From positions 35,480,001 to 35,544,000 of the forward strand of contig NC_133400.1 in NCBI RefSeq assembly GCF_047511655.1: a stretch of DNA of 64,000 nucleotides, given 5' to 3'. Both the position numbers and the translations under genes were made by a program. Shown here one piece after another: positions 1 to 12,565 of the stretch (position 1 is the first letter of the stretch; the number at the start of each line of letters is the position of its first letter). The stretch is from Castor canadensis (taxonomy: Eukaryota > Chordata > Mammalia > Rodentia > Castoridae). The notes beneath the pieces are model-generated. The model worked only from the letters and a program-made list of their open reading frames with translations. It searched no databases and was not told where the DNA came from.

Positions 1-210
1 TGCTGTTCTGCTGGGGTTTCGTTGGGAAAGTTCTTACCTATACCTACTAACTCCAGAGTATTTCCTACTCTTTCCTGTATCAACTTTAGAGTTTGTGGTC
101 TGATATTAAGATCCTTGATCCATTTTGAGTTAATCTTGGTATAGGGTGATATACATGGATGTAGTTTCAGTTTTTTGCAGACTGCTAACCAGTTTTCCCA
201 GCAGCAAAAC
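1..210 (-). mobile_element. LINE-1 ORF2 fragment, minus strand
   Basis: Read on the minus strand, this matches the ORF2 C-terminal coding stretch also present on the plus strand at about 6540-6690 (both encode the CKKLKL and MDQGS/KWIKDLNIRPETL region). It is a small, truncated copy opposite in orientation to the L1 that follows. Confidence 0.8.
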
Positions 211-335
211 AAAGTTTTAACTGACAAACTAATAAAGGAGACACAATGGAATTGTTTAAAATACTCACTTAATCCAAAATAAGATAGCAAAAGAGAAAAC
301 AGACAGAGAAGAATGAGGACATAAAAAGAAAACAA
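211..335. other. Unassigned A-rich stretch
   Basis: This is A-rich DNA between the minus-strand L1 fragment and the first SINE. I recognise nothing coding; it may be diverged L1 sequence. Confidence 0.4.
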
Positions 336-425
336 GGTACTGGTGGCGTGGCTCAAGCAGTGACTAGACTGCCTGCCTAGAAAGCATAAGGCCTGGAGTT
401 CAAATGCCAGTACCACAAAAAAAGA
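336..425 (+). mobile_element. tRNA-derived SINE
   Basis: It starts with a GGTGGCGTGGCTCAAG A-box region, has a B box (GAGTTCAAATGCC) and an A-rich tail. It is the same family as the copies near 46366 and within 50123-50362. Confidence 0.8.
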
Positions 426-459
426 CAACAAATAGCATTTAAACCTGATTACATAATGT

Positions 460-1296
460 GTCACATTAAATACAAATGTTCTAAATGCCCCAATCAAGAG
501 GAACAGATTATCAGATTGGATTTAAAATAAAAGGCCAGACCCAACTATGTGTTGCCTACAAGAAACACACTTCACTACAACAGTACAAAATGTTAAAAGT
601 AAAGGGATGGAAAAATATATGGAGCAGATACAATCAAAAGAAAGGAGATTTCAGAGCAGAGCAGTAACTAGCATGAAGAATGTTATTTCATAATGATAGA
701 TCAGTCAATTAATCAGGAAGACATAACAATGATAAATCATAAATGTCTATGCATCTAACAACAGAGCTTGAGAACAAATGAAACAAAACCTGATATATAA
801 AGAACAAGTAGACAGAAAATCAATATGGAAACAGAAGATCTAAACAATATTATCAACAACTTTTTTAAATTGACATTTATAAAACACGTCACACCCAAAG
901 AAGAATACACATCCTTTTAAATTATACATGAATATTTACAACAACAGAGCACACTGTGGGCCATGAAGAAGTCTCAGTAAATTTAAAACTTGTTTGACTA
1001 TGATAGAATTAAGTTGAAAATAAGTTCAAGGTCATCCTGGTCTACATAACAAGACCACCAAAAAAACCAAACAAGCAAGCAACAAATAATAACCAACCCA
1101 CCCAAAAAACAAGAAAAGTCTTAGATTCTTCTTTTAAAAATTTAAAAAGAACACATTAAACTCAAGAAGAAGGAAGAAAATAATAAAAATAAGAACAGAA
1201 AAAATGACCTGGAAAAAGAAAAACACTGCAAGAAAAATCAGTGAAACTAAAAGTTGGTTCCTGGGGAAGATCACAAAATTGTTAAACTTCTAGCTA
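460..1296 (+). mobile_element. Old LINE-1 ORF2 fragment (host of the younger L1)
   Basis: Conceptual translation in several frames gives L1 endonuclease-region phrases (CCLQETH, KPDI/NNIINNF) and downstream KSWFLGKI-like sequence, broken by many stops. A B1-like scrap sits at about 1019-1080. The fragment stops abruptly where the younger L1 begins at 1297. Confidence 0.65.
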
Positions 1297-2589
1297 GGAG
1301 GATCCAAGATGGTAGGGTGCAGAAGCAGACAGCATGAGCTCTATAAATAAAAAATCTTGCTGAGACACTGGAGACATACTTGGCAGAAATAAGGCACCCT
1401 GAACCCTTAGCTTGTACAAAGCTTCTCGACGCCACATTACACTGAGAAAACAGGAGGGCTCCTGCACTGCCAGATGCTGACTCCAAACCTCCTTGGGAGA
1501 CATTCAGCAGACAACAGGTGAACACCAAACATCATGCAGTATTCCCCCAGCCATCCCTGGGATAAACCAGCATAGCCCCCTGGGCAGACTGAACCCCCCC
1601 CGCAAGACAAAACAAAACAAAACAAAAAACTGAATAAACAAGGAACTAAAAACTAACACACAGCAGAGGGGGTGGGGTGCTGTAAGTACACCAGAGAAGG
1701 GGGGGAAGGGCAAGGAACTTATCTCTGTGTGAACTTCCAGTAAACAAAGGCTGGAAAGGCAGAAGGGCCACCAGCGGGTAGGTGATAAGCTACTGCCTGA
1801 AATAGAGCAGGTAGCAGTCCACAAAACTCATCTCCTGAGTCAGTGAGCAACATCCAAAGTCAAATGACACTGCAAAATTGAAAAATAATCAGCAAACCAT
1901 CACAACATGTTGACAGCAGGGGGCCGGCTGATGGATCACTGACCTTGCCCCAGAGAAAGGGGACAAGGCAAAGAAACAAGCCCCAAGTAAACCAGCACAC
2001 CGGAAACCCAACTCCAAAGCAGGACAGCTGGTGGGTTACAGAGCTGATCTCTGGAACCTGAGGACAAGCCACAGCTCACTGAGAGAGGAGCTTACAAAGC
2101 AGCTGCCACTGAAAGACAGAAGAAAAACTGGGAAGACTCCCCAACCACCTGGTGAGACTAAGACAGAGCCTCTGCTTAAATACTAACACCAGGACTGATT
2201 GCTGAAGGAGTAACACCAGAACTACTAAGACTGTAATTCTATTGTTCCTGAACCTGGAGTTTTTTTGTGTGTTTGTTTGTATTGTTTCTTGTTTGTTTGT
2301 TCATCTCTCCCCATTGATTTCTTTGTTTTTTTTTTTTGTTTTGTTAGTTTTACTATTGTGAGTTAGTTAATACTAGTTAAATTACACCCAGACCAGGGAC
2401 AGAAATAGCATACATACACTAAGCTAAAAATCCAATACACCCACAAAACAAAATTTAACCAAGGGAAAGAAAACAGGTGACTGAAACCACCAATAACCTA
2501 TCAAGAACATAGTTGCACAGTACCAAGTGGAGCAACGGGAAGATGAAAAAGGGATGGAAACCAATTTCCCCCCCAAAACAATTTAATAC

Positions 2590-3660
2590 ATGATTCAGAG
2601 AGAAATGAAGAAAATGGATACCCAGTTCCAGACTCCAGCAAAACAAAGATAAATGATGCCAAGGAACCCAATGATGCCCACAAGAACATCTTGAAAGAAT
2701 AAATCCTGCAAGTAATCACTGAGAATTTCATGGAGATATTACTAGACATGGTCAACCAAAACGTACAAGAGACACTCAAAATATTCCAAGACACCAAAAA
2801 TAAAGAATATGAGAAGACACAGAAACAAATAAATAAACTCATAGGAGCCCCAAATAAACATCAAAATGAAACAGAGAACACTATAAATAGAGAGATAAAT
2901 GAATTAAAGATAAAAATTGACAATATTAAAGAGGAAGTGATCCATGATAAGGAAAAACCTCAGAAAAAAGAATGGCTGAAGGTCACTCCAGCAGACTAGA
3001 ACAAGTGAAAGACAGAATCTCAGAACTTGAAGATAAAATGGAAATTAAAGGAAAAGCTGTTATTAGTAAAACAACTCAAGTTCTGCAAAAAGAATATGCA
3101 AGAACTCACTGAGTCCATCAAAAGACCAAACCTGAGAATCATGGACATTGAAGCAGGAGAAGAGGTGCAAGCAAAAGGGATTCATAATATATTCAACAAA
3201 ATAGTAACAGAAAATTTCCCAAATCTAGAGAAAGCTATGCCCATTCAGGTACAGGAAGCCTCCCACACCAGACTTGACCATAATAGAACTACCCAATGAC
3301 ATATTATCATTAAAACAACAAGCACAGAGAATCGAGAAAGAATATTGAAGGGTGTAAGAGAGAAAAAACAAATAACATACAAAGGTAAACCATCAAAATC
3401 ACAGCAGATTTCTCAATGGAAATCTTAAAAGCAAGAAGATCATGGAGTGAGGTATTCCAGGCACTGAATGAAAATAACTTCAACCCTAGGATTCTCTACC
3501 CAGCAAAACTATCATTCAAAAATAAATAAATAAATAATCATTCAAAATAGATGGAGCAAAAAAAAAAGTCTTCCATGATAAGCAGAAACTAAAACAATAT
3601 ATGACCATCAATCCACCACTACAAAAGATTCTTCAGGGAATTCTGCACACAGAAAGCAAA
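2590..3660 (+). pseudogene. LINE-1 ORF1 pseudogene
   Basis: ORF1p is the RNA-binding trimeric chaperone of L1. A coiled-coil-like lysine/glutamate-rich segment lies at 2730-2996, RRM-like sequence at 3027-3296 (NIFNKIVTENFPNLEKA), and C-terminal-domain sequence after it (ARRSWSEVFQALNENNFNPR at about 3435-3495). Stops and frame changes separate these blocks, so no full product can be made. Confidence 0.75.
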
Positions 3661-3789
3661 AGCAAACAAAACCATGAGAGGACAGGCAACACCAAACCAC
3701 AGGAGAAGAAAAGGCAAGGAATCAGAGAGTAACACTGATTCAGCTGCACACAATCAAACCCTTAAACAACAAAAACAACTAGATGACAG

Positions 3790-6700
3790 GAATCACCACA
3801 TACCTATCAATACTAACACTGAATGTTAATGGACTTAACTCCCCCATCAAAAGACATCGTTTGGCAAATTGGATTAAAAAGGAAGTTCCAACAAGCTGTT
3901 GTTTACAGGAGACCCATCTCATTGACAGAAACAAGCACTGGCTTAGGGTGAAAGGCTGAAAGAAGATTTACCAAGCCAATGGCCCCTGAAAACAGGCAGG
4001 ATTAGCAATGCTTATCTTGGACAAAGTAGACTTCAAACTTACATCAATCAAACGAGATAAAGAAAGGTGAAATACACCAAAAGGAAATAACAATTATCAA
4101 CCTATATGCACCCAATGTCAATGCACCCAATTTCATCAAACATACTCTGAAGGACCTAAAAGCATATATAGAACTCCAACACAGTGGTAGTAGGAGACTT
4201 TAATAACCCCCCATCATCAATAGATAGGTCATCTAAACAAAAACTCAATAAAGAAATTCTAGAAATAAATCACACCATAGATCAAATGGACCTAGCTGAT
4301 GTCTACAGAATATTTCATCCAAATTCTGCACAATATACATTCTTCTCAGCAGCCCATGGAACCTTCTCCAAAATAGATCATATCTTAGGGCATAAAGAAA
4401 GCCTCAGCAAATATAAGAAAATAAAAATAATCCCATGTATTCTATCTCATCACAATGCATTAAAACTAGAACTCAACAACAAAAAGAACAGTAGAAAACA
4501 TGCAAACAATTGGAAGCTGAACAACACATTGCTCAATGATCAATGGGTCATTGATGAAATAAAAGAGGAAATTAAAAGGTTCCTGGAAGTTAATGAAAAT
4601 GAAAACACAACCTACCAGAACCTAAGGGACACAGCAAAGGCAGTCCTAATAGGAAAGTTTATAGCTATGAGTGCATATATTAAAAGGACAGAAAGATCTC
4701 AAATCAGTGACCTAATGCTACATCTCGAACTCCTAGAAAAAGAACAAGCAAATCCCAAAACAAGCAGAAGGAGAGAAATAATAAAAATAAAGGCCAAAAT
4801 TAATGAAATAGAAACAAAAAAACCCCCAAAACATACAAAGAATCAATGAAACAAAAAGCTGGCTCTTTGAAAAAAATAAACCAGATTGACAGACTCCTCG
4901 AAAACCTGACTAAAATGAGGAAAGAAAAAATCCAGTAAAAAAAGAAATGCAAAAGGGGAGATAAAAACTAACACCACAGAAATCCAGGAAATCATCAGAG
5001 ATTACTTTGAGAACCTATATTCTAATAAGTTTGAAAATCTTGAAGAAATGGACAAATTTCCAGATACTTATGACCATCCAAAATTGAACCAAGAAGATAT
5101 TAAACACCTGAATATATCTATAACACAAAATGAAATTGAAGCAGCAATAATGAGTCTCCCCAAAAAAGGAAAAGTCCAGCACCTGATGAATTCTCTGCTG
5201 AATTCTATCAGAACTTTAAAGAAGAGCTAATACCAACTCTCCTTAAACTTTTCCATGAAATAGAAAGGGAAGGAACACTGCCTAACCCATTTTATGAAGC
5301 CAGTATTACACTCATTCCAAAGCCAGACAAAGACACCTCCAAAAAGGAGAACTATAGGCCAATTTCCTTCATGAACATTGATGCAAAAATCCTCAATAAA
5401 ACAATGGCAAACCAACTCCAACAACACATCAGAAAGATCATCCACCATGACAAAGTGAGCTTCATCCCGGGGATGCAGGGGTGGTTCAACATATGAAAAT
5501 CAATAAATGTAATAAACCACATTAACAGAAGCAAAGACAAAAACCACTTTGACAAGATCCAACACCACTTCATGATAAAAGCTCTAAAAAAATCTATGAA
5601 TAGAAGGAAGGTATCTCAACATTGTAAAGGCTATATATGACAAACCTATAGCCAACATCATACTTAATGGAGAAAAACTGAAACCATTTCCCCTAAAATC
5701 ATGAATGAGACAAGGGTGCCCACTCTCCCAACTCCTATTCAACATAGTCCTGGAATTCCTAGCCAGAGCAATTAGGCAAGAAGGAGAAATAAAAGGAATA
5801 GAAATAGGTAAAGAAACTGTCAAAATATCCCTATTTGCAGATGTTATGATCCTATACCTTAAAGACCCAAAAAACTCTACCCAAAAACTCTTGGACACCA
5901 TAAACAGGTATTGAAAGGTGGCAGGATAGAAAATCAACTTACAAAAATCATTAGCTTTTCTATAGATCAACAACAAACAAATTGAGAAAGAATATATGGA
6001 AACAATTCCATTTATAATAGCCTCAAAAAAAATGAAATACTCAGGAGCAAACTTAACAAATGATGTGAATGACCTCTACAAGGAGAACTACAAACTCCTG
6101 AAGAAAGAGATCGAGGAAGACTACAGAAGGTGGAAAAATCTCCCGTGCTCATGGATTGGTAGAATCAACATAGTAAAAATGTTTATACTACTGAAAGCAA
6201 TCTACATGTTTAATGCAATTCCCATCAAAATCCCAATGACATTCATCAGAGATTGAAAAATCTACCCTAAAGTTCATTTGGAAACACAAGAGACCATGAA
6301 TAGTCAAGGCAATACTCAGCAAAAAGAGCAATACTGGAGGCATCACAATACCCGATTCAAACTATATTACAAAGCAATAGCAATAAAAACAGCATGGTAC
6401 TGGCACAAAAACAGAAATGAAGACCAGTGGAACAGAAGAGAGGACACAGATATGAATCCACACAGCTATGCCCACCTTATTTTTGACAAAAGTGTCAAAA
6501 ACATACGATGGAGAAAAGACAGCCTCTTCAACAAATGTTGCTGGGAAAAGTGGTTATCTGCCTGCAAAAAACTGAAACTAGATACATGTTTATCACCCTG
6601 TACTAGTATCAACTCAAAATGGATCAAGGACCTAAATATCAGACCTGAAACTCTGAAGTTAGTACAGGAAAGAGCAGGAAACACTGTGGAAGTAATAGGT

Positions 6701-7335
6701 ATAGGCAAGGACTTCCTCAATAGAACACCAGCAGCTCAGCAACTAAGAGAAAGGATGGACAAATGGGACTTCATAAAACTAAAATGCTTCTGCACAACAA
6801 AAGAAATGGTCTCTAAACTGAAGAGCCACCCACATAGTGGGAGAAAATATTTGCCAGGTATACATCAAAGGACTGATAACTAGAATATACAGGGAACTTA
6901 AAAAACTAAACTCTCCCAAAATCAATGAACCAATAAAGAAATGGGCAACAGAACTAAACAGAACCTTCTCAAAAGAAGAAATTCAGATGGCCAAAAAAAC
7001 ACATGAAAAAATGCTCACCATCTCTAGCCATAAAGGAAATGAAAATCAAAACCACACTAAGATTCTACCTCACCCCTGTTAGAATAGCCATCATCAAAAA
7101 CACCAACGTAGAGTGCCTGCTTTGCAAGCAGGAAGTCCTGAGTTCAAATCCCAGTCCCACCAAAAACAAACAAACAAACAAACAAAAAAAACCAAACAAA
7201 AAAAAAAAACACACCACCACCAACAGGTGTTGGCGAGGATGTGGGGAAAAAGGAACTCTCCTACTCTGCTGATAGGAATGCAAGCTAGTGCAACCACTCT
7301 GGAAAACAATATGGAGGCTTCCTAAAAACTGCATT
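3790..7335 (+). pseudogene. LINE-1 ORF2 pseudogene (endonuclease, reverse transcriptase)
   Basis: ORF2p provides target nicking and reverse transcription. The N-terminal LTLNVNGLNSPIKRHRLANW phrase is at about 3812-3875. The endonuclease region continues in the 221-codon frame 4184-4849 ([14 protein letters not shown]), where the usual SDH catalytic motif reads SHH (CAT at 4448-4450). The reverse transcriptase block is at 5705-5911 ([13 protein letters not shown]), with FADD changed to FADV (GTT at 5843-5845). Cysteine-rich C-terminal parts follow in separate frames. Many stops and frameshifts are present, and both enzymatic centres are mutated. Confidence 0.85.
7106..7232 (+). mobile_element. 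tRNA-derived SINE inserted in L1 ORF2
   Basis: A 5'-truncated unit (GAGTGCCTGCTTTGCAAGCA, then the B box GAGTTCAAATCCC) has a long (CAAA)n-type A-rich tail. L1 sequence continues on both sides, and a CACCAAC-like string flanks the insert, consistent with a short target duplication. Confidence 0.8.
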
Positions 7336-7787
7336 AAAGATACAGTGGGTACATGGCAATATCAGAGCCCAAAGCAAATTAACTGGGCTCTAGGATTACA
7401 TGGATGCTTTTTTCATGTGGCCTGGGCATCCTGTTTTACATGCTATTGCCAGTGGCCAGCTGTTTACTTCCCCAAACATGCATGGATTCCACTGGATTTA
7501 TTGTGTTCTGTCTCTCTTCCCCTTCACCTGCACCCCTCTCTCAATGAGCCTTGCTGAGGTGTAATTCTGCTGGGACAAGGCTTTTGTGTGAAGCCAACTA
7601 GTGTAGAACCAAGGCAGCCATAGAGTATGTGATCCAGACGTGGAGCGGAGACCTCACACCAGTAAGAACACACAGGCACACAAAATTCTGAACAATCAAT
7701 TTATTTGAAGTCGATGCAAGCAACCACATTCTAAGGAGCGATGCAACAAAGCATGCATTTTAAGGGACATTATAGTTTAGAACTGGA
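7336..7787. other. Intergenic, no gene seen
   Basis: This is non-repetitive-looking DNA after the truncated L1. The open frame 7288-7557 runs out of the L1 and has no recognisable domain. Confidence 0.5.
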
Positions 7788-7990
7788 ATGTCTCCCAAAG
7801 GCCAGGTGCTGAAGACTTGTTCTCCAGCTGGTGGCAACTTTAGGAGGTGGGGCCTGGCTGTAGGAAGTAGGTCACTGGGGGCATGCCTTGAGGGGACTGA
7901 AACATCTGAAACCATGAGTAAAATCAATCTTCTCTCCTTTACGTTATTTTTCTCAGATATTTTGTCACAGTGATGAGAAGCTGACTAACA
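7788..7990 (+). repeat. Interspersed repeat fragment, family not named
   Basis: The sequence (AGGTGGGGCCTGGCTGTAGG, then TGTCACAGTGATGAGAAGCT and GACTAACACA) matches a type I remember as widespread in mammalian genomes, but I cannot assign its class. It is shortened in the middle relative to the form I recall. Confidence 0.45.
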
Positions 7991-8214
7991 CAGGGAAGGG
8001 AAAACTTCATATCAGAATTGCCAGGGAAACAGGTGCTGGGGGGAAAATGTACTTGAACTCTCCTGAATGTCCTTGAACTCTTCTTTTTCACTGGGGCACT
8101 CCAGTCCATTGTTCATGCCAATATCTTCCTGCATGTGGGACAGTAGTGATTCCTGATGCCTAATTTGATTTAGGTATTACAGTTTTGAGTCCCATAGGAA
8201 GAAACATTACTTCT

Positions 8215-8612
8215 TTTTCAGTTCTATCTCTTTTGGGTGGGACAGTACTGGGGTTTTGAACACAGGACCTCACCTCTATCACTTAAGCCATGCTCCCAGC
8301 CCTTTCAGTTCTCTCTCTTCCTCTCTTTCTGGTACTGGGGTTTGAATTCAGGGCCTTGGCACACCTCCAGCTCTTTTTGCTTTAGCTATTTTTCAAATAG
8401 GGTCTGACATTTTTGCCCTGGGCTGGCCTGAACCTCAGTCCCTTCTACTTAGGCCCCCTGTGTAGCTGGGATGACAGGAGTATAACACCATGTCTGGCTG
8501 GTTGGTTGAGATGGGGTCTCTTTAACTTTTGGCCCAGGAGTGGCCTCAAACCACCATCCTCTTGATCTCTACCTCCTGAGTAGCTGGGATTACAGGTGTG
8601 AGCCTCTTTTGA
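8215..8612 (-). mobile_element. Composite 7SL-7SL-tRNA SINE plus a second tRNA unit
   Basis: On the minus strand the order is a 7SL-like monomer (CACACCTGTAATCCCAGCTA), a second 7SL-like monomer, then a tRNA-derived unit ending in GGCCCTGAATTCAAACCCC. Another tRNA-type unit lies at about 8245-8302. The arrangement matches the copy at 23478-23775. Confidence 0.75.
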
Positions 8613-9714
8613 TTCTATATACATCAGGAGAAAACCTTAGCTTGGTGCCATTATATATTTAAGACCTCTCTTAGTTGCTAAATCTCCCTTTTAAACAAGG
8701 TCCTTTTTCAGATCTCACGCTTAGAGTATTTCACTAATGTACTTGCTGTGTTTGTGTTTATTTCACATGACAAGTAACAGGCTTTCCACTATTGGTGGTG
8801 ATAAAGGTGAAATTTCCCCTCTTAAATTTGTTTATAATTAAAAAGTAGGCGATTTAATTCTCTTAAACATAAAGTAAACAATAGCATAGGGAGAGAGCTC
8901 TTAAGGCAACTGTGTAAAGGTCGTTTCCAAATCTCTGATGTTTGGGGACAGTGATCACACAGCTCTGTCATGGCTTCCCTTCCTCACACAGCTCTTGGAA
9001 GGACAGCGAGACAGGACAGGCAGTGCGGCCTTCCTGGCTGGACTCCAGCAGCACTTTCTGGACTTCTCATGGGTTTAATCATCTCCCAATTAAGCACAAC
9101 AGTTGTGAGATGCGTACCAATTTAAACCACACAATAAAACCTGGAATGCAGTCCTGGGAGTTGTGGGCCCATGGTTTCTGAACAGTAGATGGCAGGGAAA
9201 CTGCTGAGCTGGGTATTCCTTCCCAGTTAAACCTGAAAAACAAAAACCAAAAATAACATAAAGCAAAAACTGTCCCACATGTAATGAATACTTTCCCATC
9301 TCCACATACACGTTCTCCAAACTTTGACCCCCCGACCCAGATGCAGAGATGGAGAAGAAGTTTCCCACTGAGGCTGCCCTGCTTCCCAGGCTGTGGAATG
9401 TGTTCTGGTAGCAGAGATGACTCTCCCCTCACCAGACTCTCCCACGATGTGCACAGTAGACAGCATCAAGTCATTGCAGAAGTCTCGGTTGAAATCTCAA
9501 ATGAATATGACTGTTTGGAGACATAGCCAGTGTGTGCCAAGCTTGCAGTGGTCACTGCAGCACGATTACAAGGAAGGGCTTGGCAAAGAAGACTGAAGAA
9601 AATAAATTTAGGTCAATGACAACGGGGACAAAAGATACCATAAATGGATCTATAAGACAGGTCATGATCAGGGAGACTGGGACATATCCAACAGATCAAA
9701 GGTCACAATGCAAC
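8613..9714. other. Intergenic, no gene seen
   Basis: The open frames here (for example 9079-9432 minus, 117 codons) have no domain, no splice context and no conserved phrase. I see no clear repeat. Confidence 0.5.
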
Positions 9715-9760
9715 ATGCGCGCGTGCGCGCGCGCGCACACACACACACACACACACGCAT
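9715..9760 (+). repeat. (GC)n-(CA)n microsatellite
   Basis: Alternating purine-pyrimidine sequence runs from GCGCGCGTGCGC into (AC)n. Confidence 0.95.
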
Positions 9761-9764
9761 AACT

Positions 9765-10620
9765 GACAAATCTGTAAGACAAATAACCCGATAAAAAAAT
9801 GGGCAAAGTGTTTGAATAAGCAAATCATAAGGAGGAAATACAAATAGCCAATAAACGTGACAATCTCCTTTCAAATAAGAGATACGTACATTAAAATAAA
9901 GGAATAAAGGGGCTACTTCACACCGATTAAAGCAGTCAGCATTTTCCCATCTGATATTACGAGTTGGTGAGGTTGGAGGAAACAGGACCTTCGAAACTCC
10001 AGTCTACAGAGCAAGTCAATCCCATGAATTCAATGGTAAAACTGTGTGTTCTGTGACCTATTAATGCCACCTATGCGTAAAACCTAGAGAAGCCCCCAGG
10101 TGCACAAGTCACATACTACAGTGACATTTCTAATAGTGGAAAACTGGAAAAACAAATGCTCCTGAGTGGGAAGAAAGCTAAATAAGGCATAGCATAGGCA
10201 CATAAGGAACATTCTGAAACAATGAACACAAGCCAGGGAGCTCTAGATGGATTAATACGGAAGGAGCCTTGAGAAGTAGTAAGGAATGAAAAGGCCAGCT
10301 CAGAAGATGTATACAATATTGTACCTAGATGGGGGAAATCTTTAAAAACAGTGCTATCTGGCCACTTAATGCTGTCAACTTGCATGTACTGTGCTTAAAT
10401 GCATAAAAACACTTAAGAGCATGCAGACTAACCTGGCAACAGTTACTGGAAGGGCAGAGGGCACTGGGGGAGGGGAAGGAAAAATGGGAACCTGTATTGG
10501 GGGGATGGGTCTGAGGTGACTTTACTGTTTCTGGAATGTTCTAATATTTTTCAGGAAATTGTTATTTATGTATGACTTGAGTAACTTAAATACTGCAACA
10601 CAAAAGCTGAAAGGCCTTTA
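9765..10620 (+). mobile_element. Ancient LINE-1 3'-end fragment
   Basis: Phrases typical of diverged L1 ORF2 ends and 3' regions are present: AAAAATGGGCAAAGTGTTTG, AAATAGCCAATAAACGTG, a TTGGTGAGGTTGG segment and a TTCTAATAGTGGAAAACTGG segment. No open frame survives. Confidence 0.65.
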
Positions 10621-12565
10621 AGAAGGCCAAAGAGAAGTCATCCAGCAGGGTAGGGGGTGTCGATTATTACTGAATTCCTGAGAGCAGGAACTGTCCTAAA
10701 GTCATCATGTGGAGGGCTGCCCATGGGCCCCACCTATGTGACGACGCAAGGCTCACAGGCTCCTGGTTGCCCTTATTCCATATGGGAACTTGCTCACTAC
10801 CAACACTCCAGCTACAGTCTAGGACCCTTGCAGGAGGGAACTGAAAAAGAGAACAGGTGTGCAAGTGAGGGCTCTTTCTTTGCTTCGTACTACATTGCTA
10901 CATCCACATAGCATGTTAGCAGCCAAAACAAAGTCCCCTAACTTGGGCTCCTGGTAATAATATAGCAAAATAATACAAAGTGACCATGACTCCTCAGCTT
11001 CTAAGATGGAGGTCTGAAATCTGCAGTGTTTTCTCAATACCCACCACTTGGTAAAACACACAGCTATTAGACAGCAGAATCTCTTCCTAAATGCCTTGAA
11101 ATTCATGTCCTTTTTAATTGCACAGAATTCATGTCACTTGTGTGAAAAAGCTATAAACATACACAATCGTAAAAACCCACTTAGACATCCAGAACAAAAT
11201 CAATGCCGTATTATTTTAGTTTATTATTCCTGGTAGAGTTCCGGCTGGCCTTCCTACTTTGATATTTATTTATACCAAAGAAGTGAAAGAACATAAATGT
11301 CACACTTGGGACAGCACTGATGCTGGAATCAAGTAGAATACATACAGCATCTGCCTTAATTTAAAAAAATGAAAGCAGTCTTTGCAAATCAGCCTCACAC
11401 AATATAGGACAAAGCTGAAGGTCACTGTATTATTCATTTAAAAGGCACTGATAAGGATTGAAATTAAGGTTCCCGAGATGTGAAGAACTGTTAGCTCATG
11501 TAAGCGGCTTGTTCCTTAACGAGGGATGAGACTGGGGTGGGGGAGGGATGATGAACAGCATAGAGAAGCCACTCCATGCACCCCAGCTTTGTCATTCTCT
11601 GCCCCGTGGAACCTCTAAGCTCTTTATTCAAGAGGTCCTCGGCTGTTCACAACTTTGCTGCTCTTATGAAAAATTAATGATTGCTTTCCCTTCAACAGAA
11701 AACTGTCTTATTTTGCAGCAGATTAACAAAGAGGAGTCAGTGTGGAAGTGAGTCCCTCAGCAGGAGAAGCTTCGCTCACACCAATCCATTTATGGCTGGG
11801 GGAAAAGAGGCCCTGTTAGTTCAAGGAGAGCCCGTAAACAGATAGTGTGCAGTCTGATACAGACGTAGAACAAGGACTGCATCCCTCACAAAAGGGACAT
11901 GCCCACAAAAACAGCCTGCCCGACAGAAGGCTGACCCATGCCCTGCTCGCTGACTCCTTTACCGCCACACTGAGGGCCATGCTGGGTTTGCAAGCTATTG
12001 TCAGGCAAGTGGATGGCCTGCTAGGGGTCACAGGTGAGAGCAGTTATCTCCTGTGCACTTGCCAGAGCCAAATAGAGAGGATGCTTTTAGATTAGCTGCC
12101 AAGGCTCAGCAACACTTCTGAAACATCACCATTCAGTACTGCATCCCCTGTGAATGGTAGAGACTGGACAGGAATGTGCTTGTTCCAAAATGATTTACCA
12201 AGATGAGCAGAGAGTATGGAATTTCAAAAATTGCTCAGGTCCTGTCCTATTAATATCCAGTGTGGTCATCTAGGTAATTTCTGGTGAAATTCCATTTCCA
12301 TTATTTGAAAGACCTACATTCTTTTGCCACTTTACCTATTCATTTCACCTCTCCCCTTGGGGCTGAAGAAATTGAAGCCAGAGAGAGGTTATGTCTATTA
12401 CTGGTCAGTAAGTAGTGGGACTGGTCTGACACTCAGCTCTCCTCCGCTGAGCCATATCGATGCTCACGGTGCCCATCCTCATGTCCCATCGAGATACCCG
12501 ATCAGCCAGGGATTGTGGCAGTACAAATCACAAGATATTTGGCAAGATCAAAGGGCCCAGTTCTC
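10621..12565. other. Intergenic, no gene seen
   Basis: About 1.9 kb of unique-looking DNA. Short open frames up to 95 codons occur on both strands without recognisable domains. Confidence 0.5.

Larger units (their letters stand above)
1297..7335 (+). mobile_element. Nearly full-length LINE-1, inactive, 3' end missing
   Basis: The 5' end GGAGGATCCAAGATGG resembles the start of mammalian full-length L1 5'UTRs. A roughly 1.2-kb 5'UTR, ORF1 and ORF2 follow in order. The alignment by eye to L1 ends at about 7335, inside the last part of ORF2, without the 3'UTR or poly(A). Both ORFs are broken. A tRNA-type SINE splits ORF2 at about 7106-7232. Confidence 0.85.
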
